DNA from: Xanthobacteraceae bacterium 501b
GTDB lineage: Bacteria; Pseudomonadota; Alphaproteobacteria; Rhizobiales; Xanthobacteraceae
NCBI GenBank assembly: GCA_000378025.1
Contig: KB899087.1
Coordinates: 4,610,001-4,674,000 of the forward strand
Direction: 5' to 3'
Length of the DNA stretch: 64,000 nt
The position numbers and the translations under genes are program-made. This document shows positions 10,449-20,784 of this stretch, one piece after another; the first letter of the stretch is position 1; every line of letters begins with the position of its first letter. A model generated the notes under the pieces. The model saw nothing but the letters and a program-made list of their open reading frames with translations. It ran no database searches and was not told the origin of the DNA.

Positions 10449-11354
10449 CTACGGCGGCGAGTTTGAGGTGCCGGCCGGACGCTCTTGCCGGACGGGCTTT
10501 ATGACCACCGTGGCCGACATGCCGGCGGCGAGGCGGACATTCGGCGGCAGCGCCCCCAGCTTGATCCGGACCGGAAGGCGCTGAGCCAGGCGGATCCAGC
10601 TGAATTGCGGATCGACGCGCGCCAGCAGGCCTGCCGCGTCATCGGGATTGGCGATCGCGCGGGCGAGCCCCTCCACCACACCGTTCAGCACCACGCTGCC
10701 GGCCATCAGTTCCACCTGAGCCGGCGCGCCCTCTTTGATCTGCGGGACTTTGGTCTCCTGAAAGTAGCCATAGACATAGAACGAATCCGAATCGACCAGC
10801 GCCATCACGCCCTGTCCGGCGGTGGCGTAGTCGCCGGCGACGGCGGTCAGGTTGGTCACATAGCCGCTCACCGCTGCATGCACGCGGCTGCGGCGCATGT
10901 TGATCTCGGCGATGGTGAGCTCGGCCTGTGCGACATGAAACGCCGCTTCGGCTTCCGCGGCCGTCGTCTGCATGCGTTCCCCGGTCTCGGCGGAGAAGCC
11001 GGGGCTGTCTTCGCGCTGCAGGGTGAGAAAGCGCTTGGCGTTCTCCTGCGCGAGGCTCAGCGCCGCCGCCTTCATCGTCACATTGGCCTTGGCGAGGTTC
11101 AGCGCGGCATGAAACCGCTCGGGGTCGATTTCGAAAAGCAGGTCGCCTTTTTCGACCGCCTGGTTGTCGCGCACATGGATGGTGCTGATCAGCCCCGACA
11201 CGTCAGGAGCGACCTGCAGGACATCGGCGAGCACCCGCGCATCGCGTGTCCAGGGCGACAGGAGATAGTAGTTCCAGAACTGCCAGCCGGCGAAGGCGGC
11301 AATGGCGACAGTGGCGGTCGTCACTGCCGTCCGGATCAGCTTGCCCGCGTTCAT
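10449..11354 (-). CDS. HlyD/EmrA-type periplasmic adaptor (AaeA-like)
   Basis: A 301-residue membrane-fusion protein: one N-terminal helix (about residues 10-30), then a lipoyl-like half (ADVLQVAPDVSGLISTIHVRDNQAVEKGDLLFEID), an alpha-helical hairpin (Ala/Glu-rich, about 80-150), the returning lipoyl half (RSRVHAAVSGYVTNLTAVAGDYA), and a beta-barrel domain with YFQETKVPQIKEGAPAQVELM. It overlaps the preceding small gene by an ATGA junction and forms an operon with it and the FUSC permease. The trio matches the AaeXAB architecture that exports aromatic or other weak carboxylic acids. Confidence 0.87.
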   Translation of the reverse strand: MNAGKLIRTAVTTATVAIAAFAGWQFWNYYLLSPWTRDARVLADVLQVAPDVSGLISTIHVRDNQAVEKGDLLFEIDPERFHAALNLAKANVTMKAAALSLAQENAKRFLTLQREDSPGFSAETGERMQTTAAEAEAAFHVAQAELTIAEINMRRSRVHAAVSGYVTNLTAVAGDYATAGQGVMALVDSDSFYVYGYFQETKVPQIKEGAPAQVELMAGSVVLNGVVEGLARAIANPDDAAGLLARVDPQFSWIRLAQRLPVRIKLGALPPNVRLAAGMSATVVIKPVRQERPAGTSNSPP

Positions 11355-11584
11355 GCCGGTCCTCCTGTCAGCAGCGGCAGCCCGGCGCTCAACCCGACAA
11401 GCACGATCACATAAAGCGCGGCGTCGAACAGAGGGCGATGCCAGACGACATCATAGAAACCGCACCACTGCGCCAGCCGGCTCAGGGCGAGGAAGGGAAT
11501 GAACGCCGCCAACGCCCAGAACAGGACCGGCGGCAGGTAGAAGCCGAAGAAATCGAACGTATGAAACAGCGGATTCCAGGTCAT
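11351..11584 (-). CDS. DUF1656 small membrane protein (AaeX-like)
   Basis: A 77-residue two-helix membrane protein: MTWNPLFHTFDFFGFYLPPVLFW-type N-terminus, a basic/aromatic loop (LAQWCGFYDVVWHRPLFDAAL) and a second helix. This is the DUF1656 pattern of AaeX. The start at 11584 overlaps the FUSC gene's stop (ATGA) and its own stop overlaps the HlyD start (ATGA), so the three are translationally coupled. A longer upstream frame exists but is the FUSC gene read out of frame. Confidence 0.88.
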   Translation of the reverse strand: MTWNPLFHTFDFFGFYLPPVLFWALAAFIPFLALSRLAQWCGFYDVVWHRPLFDAALYVIVLVGLSAGLPLLTGGPA

Positions 11585-13710
11585 AGAAGGCGTCCGTCGA
11601 GGCTGGCGAGATCGCGGAAGGCGTGATCGCGGGTGAGACGATCCTCGAGAAAACGAAGGCTGGTCGCAGCCTCCACCACAAGGCCAGCGGCGCGGGAGCC
11701 CGGCCGGCAATCGTCGGCCTCCAGTGCCGACCACATCCCTGCCAGGGCGTCTCGCGCCGCGTCGGGCGGTGTCGCTCCCGGTGCCGAGGACGGCCAGGCC
11801 GCGAAGAGCGCGGCCAGACGCTGGAGGCCGCCCTCGATCGCCCGGCGCGCGGGTTCAGGCAGCGACGGATCGGTCGCCACCTGCCTCAGCCGGCCGAGCT
11901 CGCGGGCGCTCGAAGCGCAGGCGAGCAGTCCGCGCAGCAGACGGTCATGCCCGGCGCGCGCCAGCGAAAGCTGCGGCAGCAGCGCCCCGAGAAGATGGGT
12001 GATTTCGCGGGCGACCTGCGACGCCGGGCGCTCGCCACGAGCGGCTTGCGGAAGCAGGACGCACAGCGTGTGGCGCAGGGCCCTGCGGCGGGGTGCCCGG
12101 GCGGTTGCCGGCACGAGCCGCGCAACCATCAGGCAGACAAACATGCCGAACACCAGACCAAAGCAGAAATTGGCGAAGGTCAGCGGGTCGGGCGTGAAGA
12201 CATTCCCCGTCGCGGCGGCGGCGACATAGAAGATGGTGAACGTTCCCGCCGACCGGGCGTAGCGCGGCGTGCCGATCAACAGGCCGGCCGGCAGCAGCAC
12301 AAGAAACAGGAAGGCCGCCAGCGTCTGGAAGCCTTCAAGCCAGGGGTAGATGAAGGCGATGGTGAAATAGGCGCAGAAGCAGGCGGCGACCACGGCCCGA
12401 AGATAGGGCCAGCCGAGCTTGGCGGGATCATCGGTATTGACGCATTGGTAGTTCATGAGGGCGAGCCCGGTGATGCCGGCAATGCCCTGGTCCCACTGCG
12501 TCGCATGCCAGAAAACGCAGAAGATCATCAGCGCCAGCGCGGCGCGGGTTCCCTGCAGCAGGGCCGTCGGGTGGCCGGAGGCCGCGCCACCTCGGCGGGG
12601 CGCGCCTGCGCCGCGGCCGGGCCGGAAGGCCGCCTGTTCGGCGAGGGCGAGCAGCGACAAGTCGCGCAGCATCTCCACCGCCTGCCGGCAGACCAGGATG
12701 GCGTCCGCTCTTGTGCCGAGCGGGAGATCGTCGCTCCCTTCGATGCGGCGGGCAAGCCCGGCGAGATCGCGGCGGATGAGGGCGAGTTCGGCGCGCACGC
12801 GCGCGGTATGGCCCGGCATGGTGGGGTCGGCGCCGATGCGGCCCAGCGCCAGGATCGCCGGCTCAAGCGCGGCGGTCAGCGGTTCAGGCAACGCCGTGCC
12901 CCCCTCCTGCAGGGCGGCGAGGCGCAGATGGAGCCCCCGCGCGGCGGCAAGCACCGCGAGGAATTCCCGCGTGACCTCGTCCATCGTGGCAGCGTCCGCC
13001 CGCATCTCCGGGGCCTCGAAGCGGGTGTAGGAGCGCAGCGCGTCGAACTTCACCAACTTGGGCAGGATGGTCCTGCGCTCGTCCATCAGGGCCTGGCCGC
13101 GGGTGGCGGCCCGCAGGGCGAGGGCGCAGTGATCGGCCAGCGCGCGGAAGGTGCTGGCCATCAGTGCCCGCAGCTGCGTGCCGGCGTGATCGGGCAGCAC
13201 TAGCGCGCCGGCGAGCGTGGCGCAGGCGATGCCGATGCTGATCTCGCTCACCCGGTCCACCGCCACCAGCCAGGCCGCATCAGGGGCGGCCGCACCCTGA
13301 AAGATGACCAGCAGCCCGGTGAAGCCGGCAAGCATGAAACCATAGGCGGCAAAGTTGCTCGCCCGCGCGGCGCCATAATAGCAGGCGAACGTCCAGAGCA
13401 TGGCGCTGCCGACCAGGAGCAGCGGGTCCTGCGAGAACAGCTTGACGGCGGTGAGAGCGTAGGCGGCGGCGATCATCGTGCCGAGAAAGCGGAACGACCC
13501 CTTGGCGAGCGCGGCTCCGGTCGAGGATTGCGTCAGCAGGTAGACCGTCAGTATAGCCCATTGCGGCTCCTGAAGTTCCAGCCAGTAAGCAAGGGCAAGT
13601 GCAGCGATGGCAGCGGCAGCCAGACGCGAGGCGAAGACAATGTTGCGCCAGTTCAGATTCAAGAGACCTGTCGGTTCACCTACGCGAGGCAGCGCTTGAT
13701 TAAGAGGCAC
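11581..13710 (-). CDS. FUSC-family permease (AaeB-like aromatic acid exporter)
   Basis: A 709-residue inner-membrane protein with two blocks of about five to six helices (residues about 25-175 and 385-530), each followed by a soluble Ala/Arg/Leu-rich helical region. The first block carries EPQWAILTVYLLTQSSTGAALAKGSFRFLGT, the recognisable FUSC/AaeB segment. First gene of the three-gene efflux operon with DUF1656 and HlyD proteins. Such pumps act as relief valves for weak acids when a carboxylate accumulates, which fits the surrounding carboxylate genes. The exact substrate cannot be read from sequence. Confidence 0.87.
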   Translation of the reverse strand: MPLNQALPRVGEPTGLLNLNWRNIVFASRLAAAAIAALALAYWLELQEPQWAILTVYLLTQSSTGAALAKGSFRFLGTMIAAAYALTAVKLFSQDPLLLVGSAMLWTFACYYGAARASNFAAYGFMLAGFTGLLVIFQGAAAPDAAWLVAVDRVSEISIGIACATLAGALVLPDHAGTQLRALMASTFRALADHCALALRAATRGQALMDERRTILPKLVKFDALRSYTRFEAPEMRADAATMDEVTREFLAVLAAARGLHLRLAALQEGGTALPEPLTAALEPAILALGRIGADPTMPGHTARVRAELALIRRDLAGLARRIEGSDDLPLGTRADAILVCRQAVEMLRDLSLLALAEQAAFRPGRGAGAPRRGGAASGHPTALLQGTRAALALMIFCVFWHATQWDQGIAGITGLALMNYQCVNTDDPAKLGWPYLRAVVAACFCAYFTIAFIYPWLEGFQTLAAFLFLVLLPAGLLIGTPRYARSAGTFTIFYVAAAATGNVFTPDPLTFANFCFGLVFGMFVCLMVARLVPATARAPRRRALRHTLCVLLPQAARGERPASQVAREITHLLGALLPQLSLARAGHDRLLRGLLACASSARELGRLRQVATDPSLPEPARRAIEGGLQRLAALFAAWPSSAPGATPPDAARDALAGMWSALEADDCRPGSRAAGLVVEAATSLRFLEDRLTRDHAFRDLASLDGRLL

Positions 13711-13841
13711 TCCGGCACCGTCCTGGAATGAGGAGAGGCATGAGGGCCATTATAGTAATCTCGCCCCGCATGAACAGGCATCCTGTGGTTCTGCGACATG
13801 ACCCCGACGTCCGGGGCGCGCCGCACAGGATGATTCGCCAC

Positions 13842-16127
<2,286 letters not shown>

Positions 16128-16222
16128 CAGCGCCTCTCAGTGCGTTCCATGGGGGCTGGCGAAGGGACATGATTTCGGTCTCCGCCCATGAGGTCAACTG
16201 AGGCGCAAATGCGCGACCGGTC

Positions 16223-16241
16223 TATCTCCCATATGGAAGAT
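16223..16241. promoter_or_regulatory. Second copy of the shared palindromic site; divergent intergenic region
   Basis: ATCTCCCATATGGAAGAT (16224-16241) is an 18-bp dyad with one asymmetric base pair, and it matches the 8592-8607 site at 14 of 16 positions. It lies 96 bp upstream of the YdeP-type gene and about 285 bp upstream of cyoA. The rest of 16128-16526 (about 400 bp) contains no gene that I can support, only the promoters of two divergent units. Confidence 0.5.
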
Positions 16242-16526
16242 GGACGGCGGCAGCCGAGTACGGCAATAGGAAATGCATTAGAATCTCAGACCGCTGGGGG
16301 CTTTGCCTCCATTAATCGAGCTGTGTCATTCGATGTCTTTAGAGCGCGAAGTCGATGTCTGCCTTGCGGCCTTCGTTGTCGCGGCATGAATCTTCCGCCA
16401 TCTGCCCCATGCCGCACGGTGATCTCCGTCGCCGTTCGTGCTTTGCTGCCGTAGGGTTTCGGGCTGATAACCAGAGGTAGGGCGCCGTGCTTGTCAGGGC
16501 GTGCGGGGGTCGCAAGGGGGGTGTGA

Positions 16527-17468
16527 TTGAAACCGAGCGCAGTATTTGGGCTGCTTTTTGCGAGCGTTCCGATAACGGCTTATGCTGGCAGCTTCCTTGA
16601 GCCTGCGGGGCCGATCGCGTCGGCGCAGCTGTCGCATTTCGGCGTTATCAGCGGGCTGATGCTGATCGTCATCGTGCCGATGTTCGTGGCGCTGCCGATC
16701 GTGCTGTGGCGTTACCGGCGCGGCGGCGCGGGCGCGTACCGGCCGGACTGGGAGTTCAACTGGGGCCTCGAGCTGCTGATCTGGGGCGTTCCGGTCGCGC
16801 TGGTCGTCGCCCTTGGCACGGCGCTGTGGCGGCAGACGATCACGGGCGACCCCTACCGCGCGCTCGGCCCCGACCCGCTGGTGGTCGAGGTGGTGGCGCT
16901 CGACTGGAAATTCCTGTTCCTCTACCCCGAGCAGGGCGTGGCGACGCTCGACCTGCTCGCTCTGCCCGAGGGCCGGCCGGTCACGCTGAAGCTGACCAGC
17001 GGCACGGTGATGCAGTCCTTCATCATTCCGCAGCTCGCCGGGCAGATCTACGCGATGGCCGGCATGCAGACGCAGCTGAACCTGGTTGCCGACAGGACCG
17101 GCGATTTCACCGGCCGCAACACCCAGTATAACGGCCTCGGCTTCGCCACCCAGTCCTTCACCACACGGGTGATGAGCCCCGACGCCTTCGAGGGCTGGGT
17201 CGCGGCGACGAAGGCGCAGGGAACCGCGCTCGATGCCGCCGGCTACGCCAAACTTCTCCCGTCCTCGGTGGTGAACGCGCCGGTGCTCTACAGCCAGTTC
17301 ACCCCGGGCCTGTTCGACCAGGTGATGGCGGGCTTCGCGCCCGGCATGTTCCAGCATCACGGCCATGCGGCGATGCCCGGCCATGCGGCGATGCCCGGCC
17401 CTGCGGCGATGCCCGCTCCGCCCGCGCCCCACCAGGGCCATGACCATACGCCGGAGGCCGCGCAATGA
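16527..17468 (+). CDS. cyoA: Cytochrome bo-type ubiquinol oxidase subunit II
   Basis: A 313-residue subunit II with an N-terminal signal-like helix, two membrane helices (about residues 33-60 and 77-100; the second in WGLELLIWGVPVALVVALGTALW) and a cupredoxin-fold periplasmic domain (VVALDWKFLFLYPEQGVATLD to about residue 215). The protein has no Cys at all, so it lacks the CuA site, making this a quinol rather than cytochrome c oxidase. It also lacks the lipoprotein Cys of E. coli CyoA. The TTG start at 16527 is chosen because AAGGGGG lies seven bases upstream and a stop codon immediately precedes. The C-terminus is a His/Met/Pro-rich tail encoded by an 18-bp tandem repeat. It overlaps cyoB by ATGA. 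Confidence 0.93.
   Translation: MKPSAVFGLLFASVPITAYAGSFLEPAGPIASAQLSHFGVISGLMLIVIVPMFVALPIVLWRYRRGGAGAYRPDWEFNWGLELLIWGVPVALVVALGTALWRQTITGDPYRALGPDPLVVEVVALDWKFLFLYPEQGVATLDLLALPEGRPVTLKLTSGTVMQSFIIPQLAGQIYAMAGMQTQLNLVADRTGDFTGRNTQYNGLGFATQSFTTRVMSPDAFEGWVAATKAQGTALDAAGYAKLLPSSVVNAPVLYSQFTPGLFDQVMAGFAPGMFQHHGHAAMPGHAAMPGPAAMPAPPAPHQGHDHTPEAAQ
17361..17414 (+). repeat. Three tandem 18-bp units inside cyoA
   Basis: GGCCATGCGGCGATGCCC occurs at 17361-17378 and 17379-17396, and with one change (CCTG for CATG) at 17397-17414. It encodes GHAAMP, GHAAMP, GPAAMP in the C-terminal tail, next to HHGH and HQGHDH, so the tail is rich in His and Met. Copy number could vary by slippage. Confidence 0.85.
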
Positions 17469-19591
17469 ACTGGGAGCTCATATTCGGCCAGATCAAGTGG
17501 ACCTCCTTCGTCTTCGCCGGGATGATCGAGAACCCCTCGCTCAGCGAGGCCATCGCCTCGGGCGCCGGGTCGATCGCGGTGCTGGGCGCGCTCGCCACCG
17601 TCATCCTGCTGACGGTCAAGGGCTGGTGGGTGCCGCTGTGGCGCGACTGGCTGACCAGCGTCGACCACAAGAAGGTCGGCATCATGTACATCGCGATCGC
17701 GCTTGTCATGTTCGCCCGCGCGGTGATCGAGGCGGCGCTGATGCGCGCCCAGCAGCTCGCCGCCACCGAGGGCGCCGGCTTCCTGTCGGCCGATCATTTC
17801 GGCCAGCTGTTCAGCACCCACGGCACGATCATGATCTTCTTCGTGGCGATGCCGTTCATCACCGGGCTGATGAACTATGTCATGCCGCTGCAGATCGGCG
17901 CCCGCGACGTCTCCTTCCCGCTGCTCAACGCCATCTCGCTGATGCTGACCATGGCGGGGGCGATCCTCATCATGGTGTCGCTGGTGGTGGGCCAGTTCTC
18001 CACCGGCGGCTGGTCGGCCTATCCGCCCTTCACCGGCATCGAGTTCAGCCCGGGCGAGGGGGTCGACTACTGGATCTGGGCGGTGTCGCTCGGCTCGATC
18101 GGCTCGACGCTGACGGGCCTCAACTTCGCGGTGACGATCTACAAGAAGCGCTGCCCCGGCATGTCGCTGTTCCGCATGCCGCTGTTCACCTGGACGACGC
18201 TGTGCACGTCGATCCTGATGATCTTCGCCATGGCGCCGCTGACCGCCGCCACCATCATGCTCGCCCTCGACCGCTATGCCGGCTTCCATTTCTTCACCAA
18301 TGGCGACGGCGGCAACATGATGAACTACGCCAATCTGTTCTGGCTGTTCGGCCATCCGGAGGTCTACATCCTGATCCTGCCGGCCTTCGGCGTCTGGTCG
18401 GAGGTGGTGGCCACCTTCTCAGCCAAGCGCATCTATGGCTACACCTCGCTGGTCTACGCCACCATGTGCATCGCCGTGCTGTCCTTCGCGGTGTGGCTGC
18501 ACCACTTCTTCACCATGGGCCAGAGCGCCAATGTGAACGCGATCTTCGGCATCGCCACGATGATCATCGGCGTGCCCACCGGCGTGAAGGTCTATGACTG
18601 GCTGCTGACCATGGTGGGCGGGCGCATCCGCTTCTCCACGCCGATGCTGTACCACATCAACTTCCTGCTCACCTTCATCCTCGGCGGCATGACCGGCGTG
18701 CTGCTGGCCAATCCCGGCGTCGATTTCCAGGTCCACAACACGCTGTTCCTGGTGGCGCATTTCCACAACATGATCATTCCCGGCGTGCTGTTCGGCATGT
18801 TCGCGGCGGTGCAGTTCTGGTTCCCGAAGGTGTTCGGCTTCCGGCTGCATGAGGGGCTGGGCCGGGCCTCGTTCTGGTGCTTCGCGCCGGGATTCCTGCT
18901 GGCGTTCTTCCCGCTCTACTGGCTCGGCATGATGGGCGCGACGCGGCGCACCTATATGTGGTCGAACCCCGACTACGTGCCCTGGCTCGCCCTCGCCATG
19001 CTCGGCGCCGGGCTCATCCTGGCCGGCTTCGCGCTGATGGTGACGCAGATCGTGGTCTCGGTGCGCCAGCGCGCGCAGCTCGCCGCCCCGCTGGGCGATC
19101 CCTGGGACGGGCGGGCGCTGGAATGGTCGATCCCCTCGCCGCCCCCTAGCTGGAACTTCGCCGTTCTGCCGCAGGTGTCCTCGCAGGACCCGTTCTACGA
19201 GGCCAAGAAGGCCGGCATCGCCTATCGCTCGCCGGCGGCCTATGAGGATATCGAGGTGCCGCGCAACACCGCGACGGCGCCGCTGATCGGCCTGTTCGCC
19301 TGCGCCTGGGCGTTCGGCCTGGTCTGGCACATCTGGTGGCTGGCGATTGTCTCCTTCGTGCTGATCTGGGCCGTCGTCATCGCCCGCTCCTTCGCCACTG
19401 ACACGGAGGAGACCATTCCCGCCGCGACGGTGAAGGCTTTGAACGAGGCCTTCCTCGCCGCGGCGCGCGCCACGCCGGGCGTGACCCGCGACCGGGAAAT
19501 GACCTCCGACAACAAGGGCCGGGCGCACCCCGAAGCGCTGGAGGGCCGCGCCGGGACCCTCGCCTCCGGCACCGCCGTGGAGGCGCTGTGA
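17465..19591 (+). CDS. cyoB: Cytochrome bo-type ubiquinol oxidase subunit I
   Basis: A 708-residue haem-copper oxidase subunit I with the low-spin haem ligand region STHGTIMIFFVAMPF, the binuclear-centre segment WLFGHPEVYILILPAFG (CuB His and cross-linked Tyr), WLHHFFTMG with the paired His, and VAHFHNMIIPGVLF with the high-spin haem ligand. N-terminal helix and about 14 more helices fit the 15-helix CyoB. The C-terminal extension of about 40 residues beyond the last helices is longer than in E. coli. Oxidises ubiquinol and pumps protons in the inner membrane. Coupled to cyoA and cyoC by overlapping stop/start codons. Confidence 0.96.
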   Translation: MNWELIFGQIKWTSFVFAGMIENPSLSEAIASGAGSIAVLGALATVILLTVKGWWVPLWRDWLTSVDHKKVGIMYIAIALVMFARAVIEAALMRAQQLAATEGAGFLSADHFGQLFSTHGTIMIFFVAMPFITGLMNYVMPLQIGARDVSFPLLNAISLMLTMAGAILIMVSLVVGQFSTGGWSAYPPFTGIEFSPGEGVDYWIWAVSLGSIGSTLTGLNFAVTIYKKRCPGMSLFRMPLFTWTTLCTSILMIFAMAPLTAATIMLALDRYAGFHFFTNGDGGNMMNYANLFWLFGHPEVYILILPAFGVWSEVVATFSAKRIYGYTSLVYATMCIAVLSFAVWLHHFFTMGQSANVNAIFGIATMIIGVPTGVKVYDWLLTMVGGRIRFSTPMLYHINFLLTFILGGMTGVLLANPGVDFQVHNTLFLVAHFHNMIIPGVLFGMFAAVQFWFPKVFGFRLHEGLGRASFWCFAPGFLLAFFPLYWLGMMGATRRTYMWSNPDYVPWLALAMLGAGLILAGFALMVTQIVVSVRQRAQLAAPLGDPWDGRALEWSIPSPPPSWNFAVLPQVSSQDPFYEAKKAGIAYRSPAAYEDIEVPRNTATAPLIGLFACAWAFGLVWHIWWLAIVSFVLIWAVVIARSFATDTEETIPAATVKALNEAFLAAARATPGVTRDREMTSDNKGRAHPEALEGRAGTLASGTAVEAL

Positions 19592-20223
19592 TGAGCCTTT
19601 CCGAACGCCTTCATCCCGGACTGAACCTCGCCGGCACCGATCCCGAAGGCCATGAGGCGGCCGAAGAGACGCTGTTCGGCTTCTGGATCTTCCTGATGAG
19701 CGATCTGGTGCTGTTCGCAGTGCTGTTCGCGACCTATGCGGCGATGAGCGTGCAGGGCATCGCCGAAGGCCCCCGGCCCGCCGAGGTCTTCGACCTCACC
19801 GCCGCCTTCGTGGAAACGCTGCTGCTGCTGTTCTCCAGCTTCGCCTTCGGCCTCGCCATGCTGGAGATGAAGTACCGCGAAAACCGGCGCGGCGTGCTGG
19901 TGTGGCTGCTCATCACCGGCGTGCTCGGCGCGGCCTTCGTCGGCATGGAGCTGCACGACTATTACGTGATGATCACGGAGCATGCGGCGCCGCCGCAGGC
20001 CAGCGGCTTCCTCTCCGCCTATTACCTGCTGACCGGCACCCACGCGCTGCACGTCTCGTCCGGGCTGGTGTGGATGGTCATCATGGCGGTGCAGGTCGCG
20101 GTCTTTGGCTTCAGCACGCCGGTGAAGCTGCGGCTGATGCGCCTCGCGCTGTTCTGGCACATGCTCGACGTGGTCTGGATCGGCATCTTCACCTTCGTCT
20201 ATCTCTACGGGGTCGCGTCATGA
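19591..20223 (+). CDS. cyoC: Cytochrome bo-type ubiquinol oxidase subunit III
   Basis: A 210-residue five-helix subunit III. Visible features are the first helix FGFWIFLMSDLVLFAVLFATYAA, the FETLLLL-type second helix (AFVETLLLLFSSFAFGLAM), TGTHALHVSSGLVWM and the last helix LFWHMLDVVWIGIFTFVYL. The ATG at 19591 overlaps the cyoB stop by one base, and a GTG three bases upstream is an alternative. Its stop overlaps the cyoD start (ATGA). Confidence 0.95.
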   Translation: MSLSERLHPGLNLAGTDPEGHEAAEETLFGFWIFLMSDLVLFAVLFATYAAMSVQGIAEGPRPAEVFDLTAAFVETLLLLFSSFAFGLAMLEMKYRENRRGVLVWLLITGVLGAAFVGMELHDYYVMITEHAAPPQASGFLSAYYLLTGTHALHVSSGLVWMVIMAVQVAVFGFSTPVKLRLMRLALFWHMLDVVWIGIFTFVYLYGVAS

Positions 20224-20564
20224 GCCGCCGCATTGCCGCCGACACGCCCACCGTCGACCATGCGGAAGAGGGCCGCGAGCGCCGCTCCTATGTGATCGGC
20301 CTGGTGCTGGCGCTGGTTCTGACCACCGGCGCCTTCGCGGTGGTGGGGCTGAACCTACTCAGCGGCGCCGCCGCGCTCGCCGCGCTGGGCCTGCTCGCCC
20401 TGATCCAGGCGGTGGTGCATCTGCGCTACTTCCTGCACATCGACCTCGAACGCTCGCACCGCGACGACCTGCTGCTGATCCTCTTCACCGTCCTCATCCT
20501 GATCATCATGGTCTCCGGAACCATCTGGATCCTCTACGATCAGCACATCCGAATGATGCCCTGA
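20220..20564 (+). CDS. cyoD: Cytochrome bo-type ubiquinol oxidase subunit IV
   Basis: A 114-residue three-helix protein: SYVIGLVLALVLTTGAFAVV, then ALGLLALIQAVVHLRYFLHID (the family's conserved HLRYFLHI block), then LLLILFTVLILIIMVSGTIWI. It starts inside the cyoC stop (ATGA) and ends the operon. No haem O synthase (cyoE) follows, so that function must be encoded elsewhere. Confidence 0.94.
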   Translation: MSRRIAADTPTVDHAEEGRERRSYVIGLVLALVLTTGAFAVVGLNLLSGAAALAALGLLALIQAVVHLRYFLHIDLERSHRDDLLLILFTVLILIIMVSGTIWILYDQHIRMMP

Positions 20565-20662
20565 CAGGCGGACGCGCAGACGGGGGAGGCGCAGCTGCCC
20601 GATCGCGACGGTGGCGACACCCGCGCCGACCGCCGTCGACATCCTCCACGCCCGCGGCCGCA

Positions 20663-20690
20663 CAAAAAACCCCGCGGAGATGGCGGGGTT
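20663..20690 (-). terminator. Rho-independent terminator for the formate dehydrogenase gene
   Basis: On the minus strand AACCCCGC (20690-20683) pairs with GCGGGGTT (20675-20668) and is followed by a T run (20669-20664 complement). It lies about 95 bp past the fdh stop, between it and the convergent cyo operon. Confidence 0.75.
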
Positions 20691-20737
20691 CGTCAGCGGT
20701 CTGGGCGTCGGGTGGGTGATACGGCTTTCAAGAGAGG

Positions 20738-20770
20738 TTCCGTTGCCCCATTCGCGGTGGGGCAACGGAA
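20738..20770. repeat. Perfect 13-bp inverted repeat (stem-loop) between convergent genes
   Basis: TTCCGTTGCCCCA (20738-20750) is repeated inverted at 20758-20770 with a 7-base loop. It has no T run on either side and lies 15 bp after the fdh stop codon, so it may protect the 3' end of the fdh transcript or assist the terminator further on. A regulatory or small-RNA role cannot be excluded. Confidence 0.6.
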
Positions 20771-20784
20771 AGTCGCGGAGAGGG

